Below, piece after piece: positions 26,585 through 35,351 of a stretch of DNA of 64,000 nt. Where the stretch lies: assembly GCF_900112575.1 (NCBI RefSeq), contig NZ_FOMH01000009.1, positions 171,289 to 235,288 on the forward strand, written 5' to 3'. This DNA is from Flavobacterium phragmitis (GTDB lineage Bacteria > Bacteroidota > Bacteroidia > Flavobacteriales > Flavobacteriaceae). The notes below the pieces were generated by a model. That model was not told the DNA's origin. It was given only the letters and a program-made list of their open reading frames with translations, and ran no database searches. Positions within the stretch are counted from its first letter, which is position 1. Each line of letters begins with the position of its first letter. Both the position numbers and the translations under genes were made by a program.

Positions 26585-29365
26585 ATGAAGAATTTCAAAA
26601 ACATATTATTAGGACTTAGTTTTTTAATCACATTCATTTCAAATGGACAAGTCTTGCCTGTACGTTTAACAACAGAAATGGCAGAAAATCCATTGGCAGT
26701 GGTTGAGAATCAACCGAGATTGGGTTGGCAATTGATTTCAAAAGAACCTGATGCATCGCAATTAGCTTATCTTATTTTAGTTGCTTCATCAGAAGAAAAA
26801 CTAAATAATGACGATGGAGATGTTTGGAATACAGGAAGAGTGAATTCAAATAAAAACCTGCATATTGTTTATGGCGGAAAACCATTAAAAAACGAAACTA
26901 AATATTTCTGGAAAGTTAAAGTTTGGAATCAATCAGGAAAAGTTTCAAAATGGAGTAAAAATGCTTCTTTTAGAACGGCGCCGTTAGAATCAGATCTAAA
27001 TCCAATTTGGATTGGTGCAATTACCAAAGCCGACAGTCATTTGCCGGAAGGCAGAAACTACCACACAGCCACTTTCAACCGAGAAAAGAAGAATTCTTTT
27101 ATCAATGCTTCCGATTCTTTAGCACGAAGAAGTATTATGTTGCGTAAGCCTTTCGAAGTAGAGAAAGTAGTCAAAGAAGCCGTTGTTTATATTTCAGGTT
27201 TAGGACATTATGAGTTAACCATCAACGGAAAAAAAGTGGGTAACAGCCAATTTGCGCCTTTGTGGACCGATTACGATAAAACGGTTAACTACAATGTGTA
27301 TGAATTAGGCGCAAAAGATATTCAAAAAGGCGATAACGTAATTGGCGTTCTTCTAGGAAACGGAATGTACAATACGCTTGCTGAAAGATATACCAAATTC
27401 TTTGTGAGTTTTGGACCGCCGACTTTATTCTTTAAAATGAAAATCAAGTATAATGATGGTTCAGAAGAAATTATAAAGTCTGATAGAACTTGGAAATACA
27501 GTAAAAGTCCGATTACGTATAACAGTATTTTTGGAGGAGAAAATTACAATGCCAATTTAGAACAGAAAGACTGGAATCGTAAAGGTTTCAAAGATAGAGA
27601 TTGGAAAAAAGTAGTTATTCAGGAAGCACCAAAAGGAGTATTAAAACCTCAGACAGCACCGCCAGTTACGATTCAGAAACAATATGAGGTGAAAACCGTA
27701 AAAGAGCTGAAACCGAATTTCTATGTTTTTGATATGGGACAGAATCTTTCGGGATTTCCAACCATAAAAGTAAAAGGAAAAAGAGGGCAAACGATTCGTG
27801 TTTGGGTTGCCGAAGGTTTAAATGAAGAAGGAACAATTGCGCAAGGAAGATCTGGAAAACCATATTATTACGATTATATTTTAAAAGGTGATGGAGTGGA
27901 AGAATGGACACCAAAATTCAGTTATTACGGTTATCAGTATGTTCAAATTGAAAACATTAATTATAAAGAAGATAAAAATAAAGAACTTCCCACTTTGGTC
28001 GATTTGAAGTCGAATTTCATTTACAATTCGGCTGGAGAAGCAGGAAGTTTTGCTTGTTCGAATGAGATTTTTAATAAAACACACGAACTGATCAATAATT
28101 CGATAAAAAGTAATTTCCAAAGCGTTTTTACCGATTGCCCGCAACGTGAAAAGTTAGGATGGCTCGAAGAAATTCAATTGAATGGCCCAGGTTTAATGTT
28201 CAATTATAATCTTCAGACTTTCCTTCCTGCAACGATGCAGAACATTTCTGATTCCCAACGTGATAGTGGTTTAATTCCGACAATTGTTCCAGAATATGTC
28301 ATTTTTGGAGGCGATTTTACCGATTCTCCGGAATGGGGTGTAACAGGCGTAATCTTGCCTTGGATGTATTACGAATATTACGGTGACGCTTCATTATTAG
28401 AGAAATATTATCCTGTAATGAAAAAGTACGTCGATTATTTAGGAACCAAAGCCACAAACAACATAGTTTCTCACGGATTAGGCGATTGGTACGATTACGG
28501 AACACATCCTGCAGGATATTCTAAAAATAGTCCGATTGCGCTTTCTGCTACTTCGCACTATTATTATGGAGCTTATTTAGTAGCAAAAGCATCAAAATTA
28601 TTAGGTAAAACTGAAGATTTTGAGAAGTATAATACGTTGGCTTCTGAGATTAAAACGGCTTTCAATGCGGCATTTTTTAATGAAGAAACCAAACAATACG
28701 GAACAAACAGTCAGTTTAGCAATGCCGTTCCGATTTTTATGGATATCGTAGAACCGCAATATAAAGAAGCAGTAATGCAGAATTTACTAGCTGATATCAA
28801 AGAAAAAGGAGATCGTTTGACAACGGGAGATGTTGGAAATCGTTATTTATTCCAAACTCTGGCACAAAACGGCGAAAACGAAACCATGTTTAGAATGCAC
28901 AATCATTACGATGCACCGGGTTATGGTTTTCAGATTAAATTTGGCTTGACCACTTTAACAGAACAATGGGATCCGAGAAAAGGAAATTCATGGAATCACT
29001 TTATGTTAGGTCAGATTGAAGAATGGTTTTATCAAAGTTTGGCTGGAATTATGTCTGATCCTGACAAACCAGGTTTCAAACATTTCTTTATTCAGCCGGA
29101 AGTAGTTGGCGATATGACTTTCGTAAAAGCCGATTATCAGTCGGTTTATGGAAAAATCGCTTCTTCTTGGGAAAAGAAAGACGGCAAGTTTATTTTGACC
29201 GTTCAGATTCCAGTGAATACAACAGCCACAATAAAATTGCCGGTTGCTAAAAATTCAGAAATAAAAATCGATAATAAAAGAGTTAGAGCAGGTTTTGATG
29301 AAAAAGCACAAAAGCCTGTTTTAGAATTAGGATCAGGAATTTATACAATAGAATGCACAATATAA
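26585..29365 (+). CDS. Alpha-L-rhamnosidase, GH78 family (first copy)
   Basis: Secreted inverting enzyme releasing terminal alpha-L-rhamnose. Signal peptide to about residue 21 (ISNGQ), N-terminal beta-sandwich domains (about 25-340) including a sugar-binding-like module (YISGLGHYELTINGKKVG), an (alpha/alpha)6 catalytic barrel (about 480-840) and a C-terminal beta-sandwich. Catalytic region: DCPQREKLGWLEE gives D517 and E522, with E529 where many GH78 enzymes have Asp, and LTEQW gives the base E793; the spacings agree with the characterised BsRhaB. The Asp-to-Glu change at 529 is worth noting. The 926 residues are typical. A second, diverged GH78 is at 36599. Confidence 0.9.
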   Translation: MKNFKNILLGLSFLITFISNGQVLPVRLTTEMAENPLAVVENQPRLGWQLISKEPDASQLAYLILVASSEEKLNNDDGDVWNTGRVNSNKNLHIVYGGKPLKNETKYFWKVKVWNQSGKVSKWSKNASFRTAPLESDLNPIWIGAITKADSHLPEGRNYHTATFNREKKNSFINASDSLARRSIMLRKPFEVEKVVKEAVVYISGLGHYELTINGKKVGNSQFAPLWTDYDKTVNYNVYELGAKDIQKGDNVIGVLLGNGMYNTLAERYTKFFVSFGPPTLFFKMKIKYNDGSEEIIKSDRTWKYSKSPITYNSIFGGENYNANLEQKDWNRKGFKDRDWKKVVIQEAPKGVLKPQTAPPVTIQKQYEVKTVKELKPNFYVFDMGQNLSGFPTIKVKGKRGQTIRVWVAEGLNEEGTIAQGRSGKPYYYDYILKGDGVEEWTPKFSYYGYQYVQIENINYKEDKNKELPTLVDLKSNFIYNSAGEAGSFACSNEIFNKTHELINNSIKSNFQSVFTDCPQREKLGWLEEIQLNGPGLMFNYNLQTFLPATMQNISDSQRDSGLIPTIVPEYVIFGGDFTDSPEWGVTGVILPWMYYEYYGDASLLEKYYPVMKKYVDYLGTKATNNIVSHGLGDWYDYGTHPAGYSKNSPIALSATSHYYYGAYLVAKASKLLGKTEDFEKYNTLASEIKTAFNAAFFNEETKQYGTNSQFSNAVPIFMDIVEPQYKEAVMQNLLADIKEKGDRLTTGDVGNRYLFQTLAQNGENETMFRMHNHYDAPGYGFQIKFGLTTLTEQWDPRKGNSWNHFMLGQIEEWFYQSLAGIMSDPDKPGFKHFFIQPEVVGDMTFVKADYQSVYGKIASSWEKKDGKFILTVQIPVNTTATIKLPVAKNSEIKIDNKRVRAGFDEKAQKPVLELGSGIYTIECTI

Positions 29366-29366
29366 T

Positions 29367-29494
29367 GGAACACAGATGAAACGGATTTACTTCGTAAAGA
29401 CGCGGATAAAAACGGATTTTTCTTTTTTTTAAATAAATAAAAAATCCGTGTAAATCAGCGTTTTCGCGATAGCGAATCCGTGTCATCAGCGTGC
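29367..29494. repeat. Family E palindrome, complete copy
   Basis: Same architecture as 26434-26569: GATGAAACGGATTTACTTCG at the left, and AAATCCGTGTAAATCAGCG plus CGCGATAGCGAATCCGTGTC at the right. It fills the gap between the GH78 and esterase genes. Confidence 0.88.
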
Positions 29495-29514
29495 CAATAC
29501 ACAACAATATCAAA

Positions 29515-30933
29515 ATGAAAAAAATAAAATACATCTTCTTAGTTTCCATTTTTGCTTTGACATTTACCAATGCGCAAAGTACTTCTGATACGAATTTTAG
29601 AAAGCCAGTATCAGAAACACTGAAAAAAATAGAAACTATTTTTAACGTAACCATCAACGATGACAGAGGCTTATTAAAAGGAAAAGAACTGTACTATGCC
29701 GACTGGAGAATTGAACCCGGAAATCTGCCACTTTCGCTGACTAATATTTTAGCGCCGTTTGAATTGATGTATTTTAAACAACCCGATGGAACCTACATCA
29801 TACGAAAGTATGAAAACCATAAAGTTTCGGTAGATAAAGGAAAAGAACGCTTGTTTTACTTAGAAAGCCTTTATTCGACCAAAGAAGAATGGGAGAAACG
29901 CAAAACGGAGTTAAAAGCTTGTATGATTGCATCATTTGGATTAGAAAAGGCACCCCCAATGCCCAAGTCTAAACCACTTTTAACTCCAAAGAGAATTTAC
30001 AAAGACTACAGTGTAGAAAATATTGCTTTGGAAATTCTTCCGGGAGTTTATGCCACGGGATCGATTTACAAACCGTATCCGTTCAATAAAAAGTCGGCTG
30101 TAATTATTACGCCTGACGGGCATTTCGGCGACGGAAGATACAGAAAAGACGAGCAATACCGTTGTGCCATGATGGCGAAAATGGGTGCCATTGTAGTCGG
30201 TTACGATTTATTTGCTTGGGGAGAATCGTTATTGCAGTTTCCAGAAGAAACGCACAGAAACAGCATTGCATCGACAGTTCAGTTGTTAACAGGAATTCGT
30301 TTGTTGGATTATTTGTCAACCGTAAAAAATGCTGATATGTCGAGAGTTGGCGTTACGGGTGGTTCTGGTGGAGGATCGCATACGATGTTTTTATCGGCGA
30401 TTGATGATCGTGTAAAAGTTTCGGCTCCGGTTGTAATGGTTTCATCGCATTTTTCAGGCGGTTGCCCATGCGAAAGCGGACGCGGAATTCACTTATGCGG
30501 AAACGGAACAAACAATGCCGAAATCTCAGCTATGATGGCGCCAAAACCACAATTGATTGTTTCTGACGGAAAAGACTGGACTTTAGCAGTTCCAGAATTG
30601 GAATTCCCTTTTATCCAAAGAACATACGAATTGTACGGAAAGAAAGATTTGGTCGAAAACGCTCATTTTGCCAAAGAAGGACATGATTTCGGAATCTCGA
30701 AACGTATGGCTTTGTATCCGTTTATGGCGAAATATTTAAGTTTAGATTTGAATAAAGTCAAAAACGATAAAGGCGAAATTGACGAATCGACGTGTGTGAT
30801 TGAGCCAAAAGAAAAGTTGCTGGTTTTTGGAGATAAAGGCGAAAAACTACCAAAAAATGCCCTGAAAGACATCAACAAATTATATGAAATGTTCGGAGAA
30901 AAAAATCTGAAAGTTTACGAGGTTAAAAAATAG
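29515..30933 (+). CDS. STN-domain alpha/beta-hydrolase esterase, candidate CE19 pectin methylesterase
   Basis: Secreted esterase of 472 residues; the ATG at 29515 is chosen because it starts the signal peptide MKKIKYIFLVSIFALTFTNAQ. After this comes a short domain (about 35-105, TLKKIETIFNVTINDDRG, LSLTNILAPFELMY) that resembles the secretin/TonB N-terminal fold. Then comes an alpha/beta-hydrolase with nucleophile S284 in GGSGG and candidate catalytic H390 in EGHDFG. A Cys-rich stretch GCPCESGRGIHLCG follows the nucleophile and may bind metal or form a disulfide. This layout recalls BT1017, founder of CE19, which removes methyl esters in RG-II. Acetyl-xylan-esterase-like function is the main alternative. 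Confidence 0.7.
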   Translation: MKKIKYIFLVSIFALTFTNAQSTSDTNFRKPVSETLKKIETIFNVTINDDRGLLKGKELYYADWRIEPGNLPLSLTNILAPFELMYFKQPDGTYIIRKYENHKVSVDKGKERLFYLESLYSTKEEWEKRKTELKACMIASFGLEKAPPMPKSKPLLTPKRIYKDYSVENIALEILPGVYATGSIYKPYPFNKKSAVIITPDGHFGDGRYRKDEQYRCAMMAKMGAIVVGYDLFAWGESLLQFPEETHRNSIASTVQLLTGIRLLDYLSTVKNADMSRVGVTGGSGGGSHTMFLSAIDDRVKVSAPVVMVSSHFSGGCPCESGRGIHLCGNGTNNAEISAMMAPKPQLIVSDGKDWTLAVPELEFPFIQRTYELYGKKDLVENAHFAKEGHDFGISKRMALYPFMAKYLSLDLNKVKNDKGEIDESTCVIEPKEKLLVFGDKGEKLPKNALKDINKLYEMFGEKNLKVYEVKK

Positions 30934-30940
30934 ATTTATA

Positions 30941-31175
30941 GCCACGAATTTCACGAATTTATACGAATTATTTTTTTTGCCACAGATTAAAGGATTTCCA
31001 CTGATTAGAAAATCCGCTAAATCTGCTAAATCTGCGGGAAAAATTACTATCGCAGATTTAACAGATTATGGAGACAAAATAATCCAAATAATCCATTTAA
31101 TCTGAGGCAAAACAAATTAGAGAAATTGAAATAAAAATTAAAAAAGAAATTAGTGCAATTCGTGTAATTCGTGGC
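30941..31175. repeat. Three palindromes nested in one another (families C, D and B)
   Basis: Outer family C arms are 30941-30959 and 31157-31175 (one mismatch). Inside lies a family D pair near 30979-30996 and 31090-31108 (CCACAGATTAAAGGATT type). Inside that lies a family B pair near 31009-31041 and 31050-31067 (AAATCTGCGGGA opposite TCGCAGATTT). The order suggests successive insertion of one repeat into the loop of another. Confidence 0.88.
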
Positions 31176-31192
31176 GAAAAAAAAATATAAGT

Positions 31193-33643
31193 ATGAGATT
31201 GAAAATTAAAATAACGGCAATTTGTCTTGGGATTTTTTCCTTAACAGCGACAGCGCAAAGCGATCTAAAATTATGGTACGATAAACCTGCGTCTATTTGG
31301 AACGAAGCTTTGCCTTTGGGCAACGGACGTTTAGGCGCAATGGTTTTTGGCGATCCTTCAGTAGAACGTTTGCAGTTGAACGAAGAAACCATTTGGGCAG
31401 GATCTCCAAACAGCAATGCACATAATAAATCGATAAAAGCACTTCCAATTGTTCGTCAGTTAATTTTTGATGGAAAGTTTGATGAAGCGCAAGATTTAGC
31501 AACACAGGATATTATGTCGCAAACCAATGATGGAATGCCGTATCAAACTTTTGGAAGCGTTTATATTTCATTCAACGGACATCAAAAATATACCGATTAT
31601 TACCGTGATTTAGACATCAGCAATGCTACGGCGAAAGTAAAATACAAAGTAAATGGTGTTGAATTTAGAAGAGAAATTCTAACTGCATTTTCAGATCAGG
31701 TTATTGTGGTAAAACTTTCTGCAAGTCAGCCTGGACAGATTACGTGTAATGTTTTTATGAACAGTCCGATTGATAAAACAGTCGCTTCGACAGAAGGAAA
31801 TCAGATCATACTTTCTGGAGTTGGAACTAACTTTGAAGGCGTAAAAGGAAAAGTAATATTCCAAGGCCGATTAACAGCTAAAAACAAAGGTGGCCAAATC
31901 GATGCCAGCAACGGCGTTTTAAGCATCAATAAAGCTGACGAAGTGACTTTGTACATTTCGATTGCAACCAATTTCAAAAACTATCAAGATATTTCGGGAG
32001 ATGAAATTGCAAAAAGCAAAGACTATTTAGCGAAAGCGGAAACAAAAGATTTTGAAACCATAAAGAAGGCTCACGTTGATTATTACCAAAAATTCTTCAA
32101 CAGAGTTGCTTTAGATTTAGGTTCTAATGAATTGACAAAGAAACCAACAAACGAAAGAATCAGAGATTTTTCGAAACAATTCGATCCGCAGTTGGCTTCG
32201 CTCTATTTCCAATTCGGACGTTATCTTTTAATTTCGAGTTCACAGCCGGGAGGACAGCCAGCCAATTTACAAGGAATTTGGAACGATATGGTGACGCCGC
32301 CTTGGGACAGTAAATACACAACCAACATCAATGCCGAAATGAATTACTGGCCGGCACAAGTAACCAATCTGCAGGAAATGCACGAACCTTTTGTGCAAAT
32401 GGCAAAAGAGTTGGCAGTAACTGGTGCAGAAACGGCGAAAACAATGTATAATGCCAGCGGTTGGGTTTTACACCACAATACTGATATTTGGCGTGTAACC
32501 GCTCCCGTAGATTCAGCTGCTTCGGGAATGTGGCCGACGGGTGGCGCTTGGGTTTGTCAGGATTTATGGGAAAGATATTTATATACAGGTGATAAAAAAT
32601 ATTTAGCAGAAATTTATCCAATCATGAAAGGTGCAGCCGATTTCTTTTTGGATTTTATGGTAATTGATCCTAATACAAAATATTTAGTTGTCGTTCCATC
32701 AAGTTCTCCAGAAAATACACATGCTGGCGGAACAGGAAAAGCAACCATTGCATCAGGAACGACAATGGACAACCAGCTGATTTTTGATTTGTTTACGCAT
32801 GTAATTGAGGCTTCGGCTTTGGTTTCGCCAGATGCTATTTATGTGAAAAAAGTAAGCGAGGCTTTGGCAAAAATGCCTCCAATGAAAGTGGGAAAACATA
32901 ATCAGCTGCAAGAATGGCAAGACGATTGGGACAATCCGAAAGATAATCACAGACACGTTTCGCATTTGTACGGATTGTATCCAAGTAATCAGATTTCGGC
33001 AATTAAAACGCCTGAATTATTTGAAGCAGCCAAACAATCTTTAATTTATAGAACAGACGAATCTACAGGCTGGTCAATGGGATGGAAAGTAAATTTATGG
33101 GCGAGATTATTAGACGGAAATCATGCTTATAAATTGATTCAGGATCAATTGCATTTGGTGACAGCAGACCAAAGAAAAGGTGGAGGAACGTACCCGAATA
33201 TGTTAGATGCGCATCAGCCATTTCAGATTGATGGGAATTTTGGATGTACAGCCGGTTTTGCTGAAATGCTGATGCAGAGTCAGGAAGATGCGATTCAGTT
33301 ATTGCCGGCTTTACCAACCGTTTGGAAAGACGGAAGCATAAAAGGTTTAGTAGCAAGAGGCGGTTTTGTAATTGATATGACTTGGAAAAATAATAAAGTT
33401 TCGACTTTAAAAATCTATTCGAAAATTGGAGGAAACTGCCGATTGAAAGTAGAAAATACGCTGAAAGGTTCTTCAATCAAAAAAGCAAAAGGGAAAAATT
33501 CAAATCCTTTGTTTTACGATGTTGAAGTAAAGAAACCGATTATTTCTAATGAAGCAAAATTGCCTAAAGTACAATTGCCGAATTACAATATTTACGATGT
33601 AAATATGAAAGCGGGACAGACTTATACTTTTACGGGGAATTAA
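31193..33643 (+). CDS. GH95 alpha-L-fucosidase / alpha-L-galactosidase
   Basis: Secreted inverting glycosidase of 816 residues with a signal peptide ending TATAQ at about residue 22. Parts: an N-terminal beta-sandwich (about 25-270), the (alpha/alpha)6 barrel (about 320-720) and a C-terminal beta-domain. GH95 catalytic residues are visible: TNINAEMNYWPA gives N378 and N380 (the water-holding pair), LQEWQDD gives E574 and FQIDGNFG gives D680. GH95 enzymes act on alpha-L-fucose; some act on alpha-L-galactose, including one assigned to the A-chain of RG-II. In this context alpha-L-galactosidase is a real option, and sequence inspection does not decide. Confidence 0.92.
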   Translation: MRLKIKITAICLGIFSLTATAQSDLKLWYDKPASIWNEALPLGNGRLGAMVFGDPSVERLQLNEETIWAGSPNSNAHNKSIKALPIVRQLIFDGKFDEAQDLATQDIMSQTNDGMPYQTFGSVYISFNGHQKYTDYYRDLDISNATAKVKYKVNGVEFRREILTAFSDQVIVVKLSASQPGQITCNVFMNSPIDKTVASTEGNQIILSGVGTNFEGVKGKVIFQGRLTAKNKGGQIDASNGVLSINKADEVTLYISIATNFKNYQDISGDEIAKSKDYLAKAETKDFETIKKAHVDYYQKFFNRVALDLGSNELTKKPTNERIRDFSKQFDPQLASLYFQFGRYLLISSSQPGGQPANLQGIWNDMVTPPWDSKYTTNINAEMNYWPAQVTNLQEMHEPFVQMAKELAVTGAETAKTMYNASGWVLHHNTDIWRVTAPVDSAASGMWPTGGAWVCQDLWERYLYTGDKKYLAEIYPIMKGAADFFLDFMVIDPNTKYLVVVPSSSPENTHAGGTGKATIASGTTMDNQLIFDLFTHVIEASALVSPDAIYVKKVSEALAKMPPMKVGKHNQLQEWQDDWDNPKDNHRHVSHLYGLYPSNQISAIKTPELFEAAKQSLIYRTDESTGWSMGWKVNLWARLLDGNHAYKLIQDQLHLVTADQRKGGGTYPNMLDAHQPFQIDGNFGCTAGFAEMLMQSQEDAIQLLPALPTVWKDGSIKGLVARGGFVIDMTWKNNKVSTLKIYSKIGGNCRLKVENTLKGSSIKKAKGKNSNPLFYDVEVKKPIISNEAKLPKVQLPNYNIYDVNMKAGQTYTFTGN

Positions 33644-33652
33644 AATATTTTG

Positions 33653-33720
33653 AAACCATATAAGTGATATAAGGAAATATAAAGCAAAACTTAATTGAAC
33701 TTATATCACTTATATGGTTT
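33653..33720. repeat. Family N palindrome (ACCATATAAGTGATATAAG type)
   Basis: Perfect 21-bp inverted repeat, arms 33653-33673 and 33700-33720, spacer 26 bases. AT-rich and seen once in the window. Confidence 0.88.
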
Positions 33721-33744
33721 AACTTTAAAAAGATTGAATTTTAA

Positions 33745-35313
33745 ATGTTGACAAATTTCAAACATAAAATAATAACACTTTCAATAGTAATTGCATGTAT
33801 AAATAGCAGTTGCAAATCTGGTGCGAATCATTCTCAAAAAGGAAAATCGGTTGTTTTAAAAGAAAAAAACTTCAAACATTATGTGGATTATTTCAATACG
33901 ATGGAAGATGAAAATTTGAAGTTTGCGATTCCAAATGACAGTGCCTGGGCATGGATGGAAAAGAATATTCCGTTGTTTGAATGTCCACAGCAGAATTTTG
34001 AGGAGATTTATTATTTCAGATGGTGGAGCGTGCGTAAACATATAAAAAATACGCCACAGGGATTTGCGATCACAGAGTTTTTGGTAGACCGTTCGTATGC
34101 TGATAAATACAATATGATCAGTTGTGCTTTGGGACATCATATCAATGAATTCAGATGGGTTCATGATCCGAAATATATTGAGCAGGATGTGAAAATCTGG
34201 TATCGAGGAAATGATGGAAAACCAATGAATAAATTGTATAAATTCAGCAGTTGGACAGCCGATGCTTTATACAATCGTTATTTGGTGAATAAAGATGAAA
34301 AATTCTTATTGGATTTGTATCCAGACATGGTTACCGATTATGCTGTTTGGGAAAAAGACCGTCAGCGTAAAGATGGATTGTTTTGGCAACATGATGTAAA
34401 AGACGGGATGGAAGAATCCTTAAGTGGCGGGCGAAAAGTGCAAAATGCAAGACCAACGATTAATAGTTATATGTACGGAAATGCTGTGGCGATTTCTAAA
34501 ATGGCAGAAATGAAAGGCGATAAAGATGTTGAAGCAAAATTCAAAGCTAAAGCTGATGTTCTGCAAAAATTAGTGGAAACGAAATTATGGAATCAGAAAA
34601 GCGAATTTTTTGAGACTTTAACAGAAAAAGATACTTTAGCACAGGTTCGCGAGGCGATCGGATTTATTCCGTGGTATTTTAATCTGCCGGAGCAAAATAA
34701 AGGTTTTGAAAAAGCGTGGGAACAAATTAAAGATGAAAAAGGATTCTCTGCTCCGTTTGGTTTAACAACAGCAGAAAGAAGAAGTCCGAGATTTAGAACC
34801 CACGGAACAGGAACCTGCGAATGGGACGGAGCTATCTGGCCATTTGCAAGTTCGCAAACGTTAACAGCTTTAGCCAATGTTTTGAATAATTACAATCAGA
34901 ATTATGTGGGTAAACCTGATTACTTCAAACAAATGGAATTGTACGTTCAGTCGCAATATTACAGGGGTAAACCTTATCTTGGAGAATATTTAGATGAGAC
35001 TACAGGGTATTGGTTAATGGGCGATAGAGAAAGAAGCCGTTATTATAATCATTCGACTTTTAATGATTTAATGATTACAGGATTGGTTGGCTTGCGTCCA
35101 AGAGCAGATGAAAAGATTGAAGTAAATCCGTTGATTCCGCAAGAAAAATGGGATTGGTTTTGTCTGGATAATGTTTTATATCACGGCAATATTATTACCA
35201 TTCTTTGGGATAAGACAGGGGAAAAATACAATAAAGGAAAAGGGTTTAGAATCTTTAAAAATGGGAAGGAAATTGCGGTTTCTGAGAAATTGGAGAAGTT
35301 AGTTTCTGAATGA
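33745..35313 (+). CDS. MGH1-like (alpha/alpha)6 glycoside hydrolase lipoprotein (candidate GH142-like)
   Basis: Lipoprotein of 522 residues with lipidated Cys at residue 23 (NSSC). The mature part is one (alpha/alpha)6 barrel related to trehalase/mannosylglycerate-hydrolase-type proteins: YYFRWWSVRKHI near residue 90, a repeated helical pattern, FRTHGTGTCEWDGAIWPFASSQ near 350 and YYNHSTFNDLMITGLVG near 430. Candidate acids include E363 (in CEWDGA) and acidic residues of the GDRERS region. In the Bacteroides RG-II system a GH142 beta-L-arabinofuranosidase has this type of fold, fused to GH143. A stand-alone GH142-like role fits, but GH37/GH63-like activity cannot be excluded. Confidence 0.6.
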   Translation: MLTNFKHKIITLSIVIACINSSCKSGANHSQKGKSVVLKEKNFKHYVDYFNTMEDENLKFAIPNDSAWAWMEKNIPLFECPQQNFEEIYYFRWWSVRKHIKNTPQGFAITEFLVDRSYADKYNMISCALGHHINEFRWVHDPKYIEQDVKIWYRGNDGKPMNKLYKFSSWTADALYNRYLVNKDEKFLLDLYPDMVTDYAVWEKDRQRKDGLFWQHDVKDGMEESLSGGRKVQNARPTINSYMYGNAVAISKMAEMKGDKDVEAKFKAKADVLQKLVETKLWNQKSEFFETLTEKDTLAQVREAIGFIPWYFNLPEQNKGFEKAWEQIKDEKGFSAPFGLTTAERRSPRFRTHGTGTCEWDGAIWPFASSQTLTALANVLNNYNQNYVGKPDYFKQMELYVQSQYYRGKPYLGEYLDETTGYWLMGDRERSRYYNHSTFNDLMITGLVGLRPRADEKIEVNPLIPQEKWDWFCLDNVLYHGNIITILWDKTGEKYNKGKGFRIFKNGKEIAVSEKLEKLVSE

Positions 35314-35351
35314 TTTTAAACCAATAAAGTTGATTTAGTTAAGAATAAAAT

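Noticed and set aside
29491..29514. GTG start giving an 8-residue extension of the esterase
   Set aside because: It overlaps the right arm of a family E palindrome; the ATG at 29515 begins a proper signal peptide.
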